A stretch of 64,000 nt of DNA from Ascochyta rabiei (lineage: Eukaryota; Ascomycota; Dothideomycetes; Pleosporales; Didymellaceae): assembly GCF_004011695.2 (NCBI RefSeq), contig NC_082406.1, forward strand, positions 1,488,001 through 1,552,000. The letters run 5' to 3'. Below, one piece after another: positions 45,978 through 58,074 of this stretch (positions are counted from its first letter, which is position 1; every line of letters starts with the position of its first letter). Under the pieces are notes generated by a model. It searched no databases. It worked only from the letters and a program-made list of their open reading frames with translations, and had not been told where the DNA came from. The position numbers and the translations under genes were made by a program.

Positions 45978-47270
45978 ATGCGTCAACACTTTCTGACTGG
46001 GGTGACTACTGTTGTTTTATCATCCATAGTACATGCTCAATTGCCTCCTTCACCAGAGGACTACTGGCAGGTATCACCCCCTATCAACTACTCCGAACCC
46101 CTCTACGCAGGCTGGCCCCAGCTCAAGGTCGACGCCGAGGTCCTAGTCTACAAGGGTACAGATATCAATCGCACCTACGCTCACCACCCGGAGTTATATC
46201 ACAATGGCAAGAGGACCTTTCTCATGTATTCAACAGCGCCCATCGATGAAGACGCTACAGGCCAGGACGCTTGGCTGTCAACCTCCACAGACGGTGGCTT
46301 CAGCTGGTCAAAGGGCTATCCCATACTGCCAGACGCACTGCTACCCAACCAAACCAGTCCTGCTAACTACACCTACTGGTGCGATAACCGTATATGGCAG
46401 CGAGCCCATCACCCCGTGGCATGGGTACCAATTGACAGGAAGACCCTGTACGCCGTATCCCAAACGACTCTCCGCTATTGCTGGGGCGATGACGCAAAAG
46501 GAACAAAAGCTGCAGGCCGCATCGCTCGAGTCATTGACAAGGCTGGAAACCCAGTAGGCGACCCATGTTGGACTTCGCAGAACAACTGGACAGAAGTCGT
46601 CCGCTTCAACGAAACCATATACGGCCAATATGGCATGAAGTTCTGCAAACACGCCAAACAGATCGAAGCGTACCTCAAGGAGCCAGCAAAAGTACCGGCG
46701 TGGGGCACCTGGTTGTACCAAACAAAGTTGTTCGCTGCGGTTGGCGCCCACGACATGCAAGAACCAACACACTCGGTCTGGTTCGGTAACAAAGTCGGTG
46801 GCTACTGGGAGCGTTTCTGGCGTGACATCTCAGGCTCCGACATCATCAGCACAGCTGTTTGGGTTGAGCACACCAGTTCGCGCAAGGGCGACGAGTGGTA
46901 CCCCAAGGTGGAGAAGCAGCTTGGTAACCAGATCTTCAAAACCAACATACCAGATGTGGGTAGTAAGCAGCACTTAGGCCTGCTGCCGAACGGAGACCGT
47001 TACCTCGTCCACAACCCACGCAACAACACGGAGAGATACCGCCAACCGCTCACTATTGCCACGTCGCGGAGGAGTAACGGGTGTTATACTGGCATTGGAG
47101 TGCTGAGAACAAACGCTAGCACGGTCATTGCACCAGATACGAGGAAGCTGAAGAGACTCATGTTCAGCTACCCCACGGCAATCATAGTGAACGGGAAGCT
47201 GGTGGTGGCGTACAGTGAGAACAAGGAGAACATTTGGGTCAGCGTGGTGGATCCAAAGAACTTGCATTAA
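45978..47270 (+). CDS. Secreted sialidase-fold (BNR/Asp-box) protein
   Basis: Single exon, 430 aa. A signal peptide covers the first ~20 residues (MRQHFLTGVTTVVLSSIVHA). The Asp-box STSTDGGFSWSKG (S-x-D-x-G-x-x-W) is clear at about residues 102-114. The later sequence has repeated beta-strand rhythm (RTFLMYSTAP, KTLYAVSQTT, GDRYLVHNPR, GKLVVAYSEN), as in six-bladed propellers. At least six N-glycosylation sequons (NYS, NRT, NQT, NYT, NWT, NET) agree with secretion. Eight or so cysteines in the middle could form disulphides. I do not see the full Arg triad of true sialidases, so the substrate is open; glycan hydrolase or lectin-like binding are both possible. Context with other secreted enzymes suggests extracellular polysaccharide work. 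Confidence 0.8.
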   Translation: MRQHFLTGVTTVVLSSIVHAQLPPSPEDYWQVSPPINYSEPLYAGWPQLKVDAEVLVYKGTDINRTYAHHPELYHNGKRTFLMYSTAPIDEDATGQDAWLSTSTDGGFSWSKGYPILPDALLPNQTSPANYTYWCDNRIWQRAHHPVAWVPIDRKTLYAVSQTTLRYCWGDDAKGTKAAGRIARVIDKAGNPVGDPCWTSQNNWTEVVRFNETIYGQYGMKFCKHAKQIEAYLKEPAKVPAWGTWLYQTKLFAAVGAHDMQEPTHSVWFGNKVGGYWERFWRDISGSDIISTAVWVEHTSSRKGDEWYPKVEKQLGNQIFKTNIPDVGSKQHLGLLPNGDRYLVHNPRNNTERYRQPLTIATSRRSNGCYTGIGVLRTNASTVIAPDTRKLKRLMFSYPTAIIVNGKLVVAYSENKENIWVSVVDPKNLH

Positions 47271-47326
47271 ATCGTAGTGGCTGAACTCCACTTTATTAAA
47301 AGGCATGACCTTTGCTACAGATACTC

Positions 47327-48469
47327 TCAAACATGTCCGTAACCCTTGCCGTGAATCTGTGTTCGAAAGCCTGTTCTATTTTCCCGTGCTCGCCCATCCA
47401 CACCGGGCGCAGCCACGTCTGCCAGAATGCGAATCTCAGTCGTCTCCAGTATGCTGAACTGATCGTGCCTCCTCCCCTTGCTCCTGATCGAATGCATCGG
47501 GTGCGAGCTGCCGTCGCCCCGGCTGCTCTGTTTCCCGTAGTAGGTTGTGTCGCAGTGAGGGCGGTACGAGGGGTTGGCGAGCTTGTACATTGCTTGGAGC
47601 GCAGGGCGCATAACCACCAGCGTTGCGACAAGGATGCCAGTGTGCATCTCGATGACCGCGAGTACGTTGTTGAAGACGTGGGTGTATTGCGGTTCGGTTT
47701 TTGTAAGTGGGTCGGGATAGAACATGATGACGAAGCGGGCGATGGTAAGACCTGTGTGGACAGATCCCAGCAGGATAAGGCCGATGAGCTGCTTTACCTC
47801 TGGGCGGTGCTTCTTGAGTCTGACGAGCGTGGGGATGGGAATGGCGATGACTAGGACGCTTGTGATCAGGTTGAACACTGCAGTGCTCATGCGAAACGCT
47901 ACTAGGTCGATGCATGTGCCGTTCACTTTCTTGTCCCAGGTTTTGCTGATGGGTGTACACTGGAAAATGCTGATCAAGAATGCGGAAGAGTAGACCCCTA
48001 AGATGAGGTATATGGTGCAGCGTATGGCGTGTCTGGTCATCCTGATGATACGGTCCGTCGATGTGGAGCACATACTTCGATACAACAAGCAGAGCGACAG
48101 CTTGCAGAGAGGCGTCGTGAGTTTGAAGACAATCTGGTTGATGTATGCCAGTTTTGCGGGCCACACAGAGCTCCTCAAGTTGGCCGGAATGTCTGCTTTT
48201 GCCTTTCCATAGTCAAACACTGCGACGAGGATAATCTGAATAGCGCTCTGGATGATGCCGCACATCTGTTAGAGCTGTTAACAACATGGTCAAAGTGTCT
48301 CAAGGGAGAGTGAAGATACCATAGCGGCAAGAAGGCAAGTGTCAGAAACGTCATACTTCTTGTTGCGAACCCTGAACCCTATTCGTACTGCCAGAGTAGC
48401 GAGAGCCAGAATACTGAATACTAAAGTGACAGTAACGAGTTGATGGCCAACCGGCTCAAGCTTTGCCAT
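47327..48469 (-). CDS. Pth11-like receptor with rhodopsin-fold domain
   Basis: Exons 48469-48320 and 48265-47327, 362 aa; the 54-bp intron is phase 0. The frame is open further upstream but the first ATG, in good context (ACCATGG), is at 48469. Seven hydrophobic segments: LVTVTLVFSILALATLAVRIG, TCLLAAMMCGIIQSAIQIILV, KLTTPLCKLSLCLLY, IYLILGVYSSAFLISIF, AVFNLITSVLVIAIPIP, LIGLILLGSVHTGLTIARFVI and AVIEMHTGILVATLVVM. The family sites FQCTPISKTWD and GTCID in the loop between segments 4 and 5 match the fungal integral membrane (PF20684) group. A basic cytoplasmic tail follows. Relatives sense host surface or nutrients in plant pathogens; no CFEM domain is present here. Stop is 57 bp from that of the convergent Asp-box gene. 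Confidence 0.87.
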
Positions 48470-49850
48470 GGTGCCAAGATGTTTGAGTGCAGGAGTGATC
48501 GCAAAGCTGAACCTGCCATCATCTGCGTTGCCGTAAGGAACAGGATATATGCCGTGGTTGAGTGTTCTGCACAATTACTGTATACGACGGTCTTTCTCCA
48601 GTGGTCTCCTTCGTTTCAGATTCTTGCCGCAAGCAGCGAGAAGCACTGCTGCGTCCGAAGACCTTTGATGTGATATCTAAATAGAACGTGCAGCGCCACG
48701 TGCAGGGGCATACACAAAGCGGCTTGGCTAGGCTGTAGGATGTTTGAGTTTGCTGACACCAACGCTGAAGTCCCTTTTACGAATTCTTTATCGGTCTCAT
48801 AGAGCGCACGCAAGCTGTGTCATAAGAGGCTAAAAAAAAGCCCCTCTCGTAAGCTTTGCAGAAGACACCACAGAGATCGGTTATTCAGCGTTGTATTACG
48901 AGAGCGGTCCCCTATGCAACTGATGTTGCCTCACCGCTGCGGGACTTGCTTACCATCAGCATGGCTGTCTCGCTGTGGTCAGGCGACTTTCGCGCAGCCT
49001 CCCATCAATTCTCCTAATGCGCCGTTGTCCAGATAGGTCAAGCTTGGCATTAATACATTTGACATGTACCGGTAGCTGAGCTGTGCATAATTCGCATCGT
49101 GATGCACGAGCACGTTGGGTTTTCGCGATCCTGCCGGGAAAAGCGCACGCTGCATATGCAACTTCCTACCTCGGTCCTAACGCCGTTGTCCACTCTTGAA
49201 GCAGGATTCCGACATGCTTGCTATCGGCCTCGGCAATATTGCTAGGCTGATCCTGAGGTCTGGACATTGCTTTGAAAGCAGGGTGTCGTTTGCTGAAAGT
49301 GGTGTGGAGTCGATGAATGTGGTTGTACTTACTTACACCTCTCAAAACTCAACTTTGCTAGCAACGTCATGTTGGACCCTGACATCGTCTCTACCCGCAG
49401 ATGCCCCTTGTCTGTTAATTCGTCCAACCAAACGTCCACACTCAGCGAAGGGGCCGAAAATAACTTACTTGCCGTGTAGCGTGTGATCAGTCATGCAGAA
49501 TGCATCTGCCAATGAACACGAAGGATTGCAGGATTTACGTGTAATCTCCAGACGTTCAGGCCAAGCGACCGACGATGCTCCATTGAAAGCACACTTCCAC
49601 CGTGGTGTCTTCTGGTCTGCGGTAAGAAATTACAGCTCCACTGAATTGTGGCGCGGTCATCTTCCCGTTTCCCGCCCGTCCCGTGCGACATGGAGTGTTG
49701 TGCCACAAACGAGATGGCACGAACGCGTTCACAGCCATTGTATTCACAGAGCGAGTCATGGCTTCTTCACCTAATGACTCTGCTTCTGACCCTATAAACT
49801 CTCTTAGCAGCTGACTCTGCCTGAGAGTAGCTCAGCGTCCAGTAGCCATC
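48470..49850. other. Divergent intergenic region
   Basis: 1.38 kb between the receptor and the feruloyl esterase genes. No gene, tRNA or repeat supported. The right end holds the esterase TATA box. Confidence 0.5.
49793..49798 (+). promoter_or_regulatory. TATA box of the feruloyl esterase
   Basis: TATAAA, 53-58 bp before the ATG at 49851. Confidence 0.6.
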
Positions 49851-51535
49851 ATGCTCGTCTCCCTGATCTCAGCGTCGCTCTTCCTGCTTTCGACCCCTGT
49901 CTTAGGATCCTCTACGTTCGAGGAGAAGTGCCTCGCGTTCAAACCCGAGAAACTCGTTCCTGGAGCCACGCGAAATGTTCTCGAGTACGTTGCTGCTGGC
50001 ACGACGCTACGGTTTCCGGATAATGTCGCAGCTTGCAATCGTGGTAGTCAAGCCGTAACAGCCAATGTTTGCCGCGTCGCCCTATCAATTAAGACATCTG
50101 AACGATCGAACATCACATTCGAGGCTTGGCTGCCAGAGGACTGGTCAGGACGTTTTCTCGCTACCGGCAACGGAGGAATCGATGGGTGCACGTTTCCCAA
50201 TACTATGGAGTGTTTGAAATATACGAACTGACCTTTCTAGGCATCAAGTACGAGGACTTAGCTTACACCTCGGCAAACAAGTTCGCGGCAGTCGGCTCCA
50301 ACAACGGCAAGAACGGAACCGATGGTCTGCCTTTCTTCAACAACCCTGAGACTGTGATCGACTTTGCGTGGAGGTCGTAAGTTGCAGACATGTGAAACCC
50401 TATGGATGAAGCTAACAATCCATGCAGGCTTCACACAAGCGCAGAAGCCGGCAAGTCCCTCGCAAAGAAGCTCTATGGCAAGTCACACTCAAAATCATAC
50501 TACCTCGGCTGCTCCTTAGGTGGACGTCAAGGTGTGAAGAGTGCCGAGAAATTTCCTAATGACTTTGACGGAATCGTTGCAGGGGCACCAGCTGTAGACT
50601 TTAACGACTTGGTCTCATGGCGAGCTCGCTTCTTCACTATTACTGGAGCCATTGGCTCTTCGGACTTCATACCGCCCACAGCATGGAAGACGTGGATTCA
50701 CGATGAAGTGCTGAAGCAGTGCGACACAATCGACAAGGCGCAGGATGGAATTATCGAAGACCCAACGCTGTGCAAGTTCAACCCTTCGACCCTGCTTTGC
50801 ATTGGAAATAGCACAGCCAACTGTTTGTCGGAACCGCAAGTCCAGCAGCTCAAGACAATCTTCAGCGACTTCAAGGCCCCAGACGGACGCCTCATATTTC
50901 CAGCCATGCAGCCTGGCAGCGAGGTGCTTTCGGTCGACCGACTGTACGCTGGTGTCCCCTTTGCGTACTCTGATGACTGGTTCAAGTATGTGGTCTACAA
51001 CGACCCCTCTTGGAACGCATCTGAGTTCGGCTACGACGACGTGCGAGCAGCAGAACGCCTCAACCCAGGCGACATCCGCACTTACCCGACCGACCTTCCA
51101 CGGTTTGAGCGACGAGGTGGAAAGCTACTGACATACCATGGTCAGCAGGATAATCAGATCAGCAGCTTCAACACCATCCGCTGGTACAACGATCTGAAAG
51201 GTCGAAGAAGTACCGCAGCCATGGACGAGTGGATCCGCTTCTTCCGCGTTTCAGGCATGAACCACTGCAACTCTGGACCAGGTGCCTGGGTTCTCGGCCA
51301 GGGTGGCAACGCAGCTGCGGCCGGCGTGCCCTTCGAACCCACGAAGAATGTCCTCAAAGCCATGGTGGACTGGGTTGAGAAAGGCGTTGCGCCCTCATAC
51401 ATCGAGGGGACCAAATTCGTAAACGACACCGTCTCGCTTGGCGTCGACTTCACACGGCGCCACTGCAAGTACCCGCTGCGTAACACGCTTGTCGGTACAA
51501 ATTTTAAGGACACGAACAGCTGGAAGTGTGCATAG
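49851..51535 (+). CDS. Secreted tannase/feruloyl esterase
   Basis: Exons 49851-50187, 50241-50376 and 50428-51535, 526 aa. Signal peptide MLVSLISASLFLLSTPVLG. The family CS-D-HC catalytic arrangement is complete: Cys186-Ser187 in LGCSLGGRQG, Asp399 in YHGQQDNQI and His437-Cys438 in GMNHCNSGPG. The two cysteines pair to position the triad. The first intron works only with a GC donor (GCACGT at 50188) and TAG acceptor, which restores GNGGIDGCIKYEDLAY; no GT donor gives the right phase with a workable length. Members release ferulic acid from arabinoxylan or pectin, or gallate from tannins; which ester is used here is not readable. It goes functionally with the polygalacturonase in this window. 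Confidence 0.92.
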
Positions 51536-51619
51536 GAGCCAAATTAAAGTAGATATGCCCTGTATGTTACGGGAAAGACCCAATACAAACGCGCAATTCT
51601 CAGAACCTGAAGATGGTCA

Positions 51620-52267
51620 CTACAGATATGTGTGTCCCAGGAGACTACAGTTAATGAAAAGACTATGAAAGCTCTCCCTGCATTGGATTAGCGCCAAGAG
51701 ATGCCAACCCCTGCCAGATGTTGGATCAAAGATTAAGGATGAGCAGGTATTACGTCCAACACATGTACAATAACACGAGAAACAAGTCTTTGTATGCCAG
51801 ACCAGGGTTCGATCGGCCTCAGTCAGCGCCCGAAGAGCGACCAAGTGGTACGGAGCGTCTCGAAACCAAGACTCCATCCAGTCCTGCGTCAGCTTGCGAA
51901 GCACGGCGAATCCGACGACGCACTCGATTTCCCCGGCCGCCTCGTCAGTGGAATGCCACGGATCGGTGCGCAACACCGTGTACGCCAACTCGTCCTTCAA
52001 CGCCTCCACGGCCGCCGTGGCCGACTGGCGCCGCCCTCTTCCTCGTTCCCCCCTGCGCATTGCAGCCCTAGACGCTGAAGCCCAACGATCCATTTCCCAC
52101 AGCGATGGACGATTCACAGAAGAACCAGTCGATGCCAATGCTGGCGGTCCACAAGTCAGGATCCAAGCTACAAACTCTCGATCTGATAGTGTGAAATGTC
52201 TCGCTGTGTTCGATACAAGAGAACGCGAGGGAGGGTAAGGCAAGACAAGGCGAGACAAGTGGGCCAA
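51620..52267 (-). CDS. Hypothetical protein (doubtful)
   Basis: Open frame of 215 codons. The middle (about residues 60-160: ATAAVEALKDELAYTVLRTDPW, AAGEIECVVGFAVLRKLTQDWMESW) looks like real helical protein, whereas both ends are low in coding character, so true boundaries or introns are unclear. Several plus-strand frames are also open here, which weakens the case. No domain recognised. Confidence 0.3.
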   Translation of the reverse strand: MAHLSRLVLPYPPSRSLVSNTARHFTLSDREFVAWILTCGPPALASTGSSVNRPSLWEMDRWASASRAAMRRGERGRGRRQSATAAVEALKDELAYTVLRTDPWHSTDEAAGEIECVVGFAVLRKLTQDWMESWFRDAPYHLVALRALTEADRTLVWHTKTCFSCYCTCVGRNTCSSLIFDPTSGRGWHLLALIQCRESFHSLFINCSLLGHTYL

Positions 52268-52396
52268 AGATGCTATTGGAGCATACGCGCATCCAAAGCA
52301 GATAGATGGTCGTTACAGCAAGTCCTTGACCACCATGCGTTGAATGTGAATACAATATCAATATGTGACTACTACACTACGTTACTCTACTCAACC

Positions 52397-52399
<3 letters not shown>

Positions 52400-52454
<55 letters not shown>
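52400..52454 (+). repeat. AC dinucleotide microsatellite
   Basis: About 27 uninterrupted AC units, 322 bp beyond the stop of the giant gene. Likely length-variable between strains. Confidence 0.95.
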
Positions 52455-52459
<5 letters not shown>

Positions 52460-52776
52460 AAAGAAAAGCTATTCGGGGGTATGTACACCAATATACAATT
52501 TAGATGCCAGGAATATCCAATCGAGACGGTCTTGTGGGTATATGTCCAATCCAATCGCTTCCGCAGGCGATGCTTGCTTGATGCCAAACCAAAAGCCAAA
52601 ATCCAGAGAGAGAAAATACAAACATGGAAGGGAGAGAGCGAATGAGCAAGTATTAGGTACAAGAAACGCGTATAGCGAGAAAAAGCTCGTGACAAGTCAA
52701 GGAAAGCAGCTACAAAGGAAAAGTATAACTGTGCTGAAGTTATACGGGACGATATGGTATCGTGTCTATGAGACAC

Positions 52777-55700
52777 TCACTCACGCTCTCGGCGCATTCT
52801 CAACTCTTGCCCAAAGTTCAATGCAATGGGTGTCACGTCTCCAGCATCGCCATCGACTGTGCTTTCGTCGTCGAATCCACCGTCACTGAACTGCTCAACC
52901 TCGGCATCGCGGTCGTAACTGGTCTTTCTGAGCAGTGGCGGCGTGCGGGGCGCAGCAGACTGCTTGCCGAGTGCAGGGAAACCCTGCTCGGTTGAAGCTG
53001 AGCTGCGCGAGCTGATTGAGCTTGAGCGCATATCCTTGGGCTTCGAAGAGTTTGACAAGTCTGGCGTGCGACGCATGTTGGATGTAGGGGGTGTCATGAG
53101 GCCAGAGAGGAAAGACTGAGCGGAGTGCGTAGCAGGGCGAGAGGGGGTTTGGTTGCGTGAAGTGCTGGCGGACGGGCCTGCGAGAGCGGAAGTGGCGTTC
53201 TGACGGCCTTTGCGCCAGTTCCCAAAGGCGGCAGCGACTTGAACAGCTTTGGGCGAAGCAAAATTGGAGAGAGTGGCAAGCGTCGGGAAAGTACTTTGAC
53301 CGCCAGAGATGAGACGCTCTTTCTCTGATTGCTCCATCTGCAGGTTGGTACGGATGCGGATTGCCGCGTCACGGACACTCTCGCGATCGAAGGTTGGCTG
53401 TGCGAGGGCGTTGATGAGATCGTTGATGTCGTCGACACGTACACCCAATAGCTCGCGGAGCCAAGTAATCTCGGTATCACGCTCCTTCAACTTAGCAGGA
53501 GCTTCGGTGTCAACTTCCGATAGCTTCTGGTCGAGAGATTCTATGCGTAACTCGCGCTCCTGGAGCTGTTCTTGCAGGACGGAGATTGACTCACGCAATG
53601 CTTGAGGAGATATCTTCTCGTGGCTGCCAAGAGTGGACGGACCGGTAGCTGTAGGAGACTTTGCAGCAGCGGCAGCAGCGGCACTGGCAGCTTCCTTGGC
53701 AACAACGAGCTTCTCCTCAAGCAGTGAAATTTTGTCTTTGAAATGATCGAGTTTGGCATCTGCCAATGCAAGCTTATCGTTATGGAAGGCATCAGCACGC
53801 TGCTTGTCCTCTCGAGAGAACTCGAGAGCGCGAATGTGCTCCTGGTTGAGACGTTCAAAGCCGCGCTCAAAAGCCTGCTGTTGTTCGTGAAGAGCTCGCT
53901 TGTTCTTCTGAAGGGCCTCTTCAACTGCCTGTTTTGTAGCATCGGAAGCTGCCTCTAGTTCAAGTTCATGCTTCTCCCTAGCAGTCTCGGCTTCCATGCG
54001 CACACTATCGAGCTCAGCACGGACACGAGTAACTTCGCTTTCCAGGTTGTGGCGGACAACATTGACCTGGTTGTTGGCGGCGTCGAGGTCAGCTTCCATG
54101 AGCACACGCGTACGTCGGATTTCAATGTGGGCAGCTTCCCTGGCCTCTCGCACGTCTCGCTCGTACCGGGCAGCGTTATTCTGATACTCCATCGACTCCC
54201 TCCTCAGCTGCTCAACTGTTTCCTCGAGCCTGGCGTTGTGCTTCTGGGACTGCTCAAAATGAATCCTCAATTTCATGCCTTCGCCCTCTTGCATCTCAAG
54301 CCTCTCCAGCTCTCGCTCGAGACGTTCGCGTGTTCGACCCTCGGCTTCAATGCGTGCACTGAGAACCTCGTACTTCTCGAGAGATGCCTGTTCGTTCTTC
54401 TGCCACTGAGAGCGCTCGGTAGCGATTTGCTGGGATGCAAGGACCATGTCCTGCTGCAGCTTCTCAAACTTGCCACGCATTGACTCCCGAACACGAGCCG
54501 CTTCTTCGGCCTGATAACGAGCTTGATCGATAGCTGCTCGTAACTTCTCGTTCTCCTGGTGGGCTTCTTGGATGTCGCCGCGCCATTTGTTGGCAGACTT
54601 GCGGTGCTCTTCCAGGGTGAATGTGAGTGCCTCATTCTCAGCAGTGATAGTATCGAACTTCTGCTTCAAGTCTTCCTCGGAGGTCTCCAGGGCAATGTTC
54701 TTCATCTTGAGCTCTTCGTTCTCGGCCTCAACACTTGCGAGCCTGTCACGGACATCGTCGCCGTCAGTCTGATAAGCGTTCAGGCTGCGGCGTGTGACGT
54801 CGCGTTCTTCGGTCAAGGCACGGATCCTGCTCTCGTCATCCTTGGCAGCCGCTTGGAGCAGCGTAAGCTCCTCCTCGGTGACTCTGAGCAGGCGTGCCGT
54901 GTCGGACTCGCGAACTTCGAGAGCCTTGCGTGCCTCTTCCTCAGCCTCGTGGCGAAGGGTGCTGTCCTCCACCATGCTCTCAAGCTCAGCAATACGCGCA
55001 TCTCGCTTGAGGATAGCTTCTGACTCCTCACGTTTGGCGACCTCCATGCTTTGGCGCTTGAAAGCATCGTCGACTAGCTCGCGGACATCGTCAGCCTGCA
55101 GGTGGTTGCTTGTAGTCTGGGCAATGGATGCCTTCAGACTACCAATAACCTGGTACATCTCAGAGATGTCGAATTGAGGCTGAGGAATGTCGATCGGCGC
55201 CTCCAGCGCACTTGACTTTTGAGAGGCCAGAGCCTCAGCAACGATAGAACGAATCGTATCAGGCTGCATAGGTTCGACAATAGATGGGACAGGGCCTGGG
55301 ACCTGGTGCGATGAAAGAGTCTCTGCGATGATGGAGCGGATAGCGTCCGGAGAGAGAGGCTCTGCAACAGGTGCTGGTGGGGGAGCGTGCGTTGCGAATG
55401 CTTCCATCACGATTGATCGAACGTCATCTGGTCTGATAGGTTCAGTCGGCTGAGGGCCGTAGAGCGCGAATGTTTCAGTGAGCATGGATTTGATGTCTTC
55501 CGGCTTGATGGGCTCCACAACCGTCTCTGGCACTGAAGGCTTGTTAGAGGCGATCGCCTCCTCGACGATGGCGCGGATCTGCTCAGTAGAGACATGCTCG
55601 ACAGGAACAACGGGTGGTTGGTGTGACACAAGAACGTCAGCAAGGATGTCGCGGATCTTCTCAGGTCCCAGTGGCTCGGGTGCAGCTGCGGGCATGGAAG

Positions 55701-58043
55701 CGGTCTGTGCCTGGTGCGACTCCAGCACGTCGCGAACAACAGAACGTATTTTCTCCAGCCTCCTATCTTTCCTGGGAGACCGATTGCGGTAATGCGCGTC
55801 CGTGCCGATGTCGTCGTCTTCATCGTCTGCATCACTGTCCAGTCCGGCAGTGGACATGCTGCGACGGCCACGTGATGGGCGTTGCGACATCATCGTGAGC
55901 GCATTTTGCACGCCCTGCAGGGTCTGCTCTAGCGGACCAAGGCGGTTCTGCAGGAGACGGCCCATCATATCGTCAACACGCTTGTCGAAGAAAGAGCTGC
56001 GCATCTTGACCTGTTCTTCGCCTTCCGTGAGAATATCGTCCCAGTCGCTTACGGGCAGGTCTTCAGCATGATTCAGGCGGTGCACTGGCGATGTAGATAT
56101 AAGAGCAGCACGCTCGTCGTCGAAGGGGTTCTGCAGCGATGTCGCAGACCCTTGCATGTTGCCATAAATTCTGCGAGGGCTAGGACTGGGTGCATCGCTA
56201 CGCAGGTTGACCTTAGGTCGTAGGTTGAAGCGATCAAACTCGTGCGGTGTTTGTTGAGGAGAGGATTGATCCCATGAGTTGTCGTCACGCTCGACACCAA
56301 AGTCTGAGCCACCTTCATCCATCTGCTTCATGACAGCATCAATATCGTTGAACGAAGGATCAAAATCGACGCTTTCGCTCTCAGGGTACGCGCGGCCAAG
56401 TGCTGTTTTGAACGAGCCATCGTCGCTGGGTCGGAAAGTCGTTGCTGGACTCCTGCTGGCATGCCTTGGTGGCGAAGTCTGGGGCTTGTCGTCAAAATCG
56501 TCAGCCCTGGAAGGCTTGGTGACATGGAAACCAAAGTCATAGCCAGCGCTGCCATGCTGGGGCTTGAATTCAAAGGGTTTGGCCGAAGCAGACAGCGAGC
56601 TTTTCTTGTGTGCGTGCTTCTTAGCTGGGTCCGCGACAGGTTCGGCCGTAGCCTTGGGCACAACAACAGGCGCAGCCTTGGCTTGCTCCATTGGCCGCTT
56701 TTCTTCAACAGGAGGCTCAACCCGCTCTGGACTCCTCGACTTTGTCTTGGCATTTATACCGTCAGGCGAGCAGTTCTCCTTGTTCTCCGTGGGTTCCTCT
56801 TGCAGATCTGCTTTCTCATCGAACATGGGCCCCGGCTCTGCCAGCGGTTGCGAGGCAAGGACAGGCTGGAGAGCAAATTTCGGCACCTCGTCTCCGTCAG
56901 CACGAACGTGGCGGGCACGCTTCTCACGGGCTTCAGACTGCATAGGACGCCCCTCTTCGTCCTCGCGATCCTCCGTCTCCTTGACCGTCTCTGGCGATGA
57001 TTCGCGGGCCGTGTCTGGACGTACAATAGCGACAGCCTTGGATCGGGTTGCTGGTTTAACAATATCGCTGGCTGAAATGTTGACATCACCAAAGATCTTC
57101 GAAGAGAAGCTTGTTGGCGCAGGTACTGGCTTCTGCGGATTGAAGGTGGAGACGTCACCAGGGTTTGAAGCTGGAGCATCAGGCTTGAATGCAGGCGGAC
57201 TGGGAAAGTTGAAACCACTAGAAGGAAACGCGGGACCGTTTGGAGCAGCAGGTTTACCCACAGCAGCTTCCACTACGGGCTTAAATGCGGGGGCAGTGGG
57301 CTTGAACGATGCAGCATCTGGCTTGAACGCAGGAGCTGTAACATTGAAGCTCGACAATCCATCGATGCTAGGTTGGCTGTTGGCTGTTGTTCCGGGACTG
57401 AACGAAGCAGCAGGATTGAACTTGAACTCCTTCGCCTCGACGTTGAGCTTCGAAAGTGACGAGTTGGAAGCATGTTTGCTATGTGTTGCTGAAGCAGTCT
57501 TGTTGTATGCAAACCTTGAGTCTTTCCATGGGTTGCTGACTTGCGAGGGTGCCTGTGAGTGCTGGTTCGAGCGGATTTCTCCTTCCTCCAAACTGGGGTT
57601 CGTGTTTTCTGACATGTTGGTCCTGGCTCCGTTGCTGTCATCGCGAGGGTTTTGCGACTGCTGCGCAGGGAACGCAAAAGGTATCTGTTGCTGAGACTTT
57701 GTGAGCGAGTGTGCTCTGTTGTGTGGCTGAGGCTGGTGCAGGACAGGGCGAGTGTTTTCCCACGCAGAGTTAGTGACATTGTTGCGCTGAGCAGTAATCT
57801 CGGGTTCCGTGTTAAAGTCACCCCCTTCCGCAAACTGCTTGTCAATTACTTCCTCCAGATGGTACTCAGCCTCAGCGGCTTCACGCTCCATGTTTTCACT
57901 CAGGTTGTGACGATGGTTGCGAGGAGTGGGGTGAGCAATCTCTGGTACGGACTTGGTGAGGTTCTTCAGAGGAGGCAAAGACTCTTCCTCCGACTCGTCT
58001 TCAGGAACTTCTGCAAGCGTAGACGATGGTCGTAGGCCCATGA

Positions 58044-58074
<31 letters not shown>

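Larger units (their letters stand above)
51536..52776. other. Region between feruloyl esterase and the giant coiled-coil gene
   Basis: 1.24 kb where both neighbours end. It holds one doubtful minus-strand frame (51620-52267) and an AC dinucleotide array (52400-52454). Confidence 0.45.

Noticed and set aside
56564..57694. Plus-strand open frame of 376 codons inside the giant gene
   Set aside because: Antisense shadow of the Phe-Lys-Pro repeat region; repetitive Leu/Asn/Ala composition and no family features.
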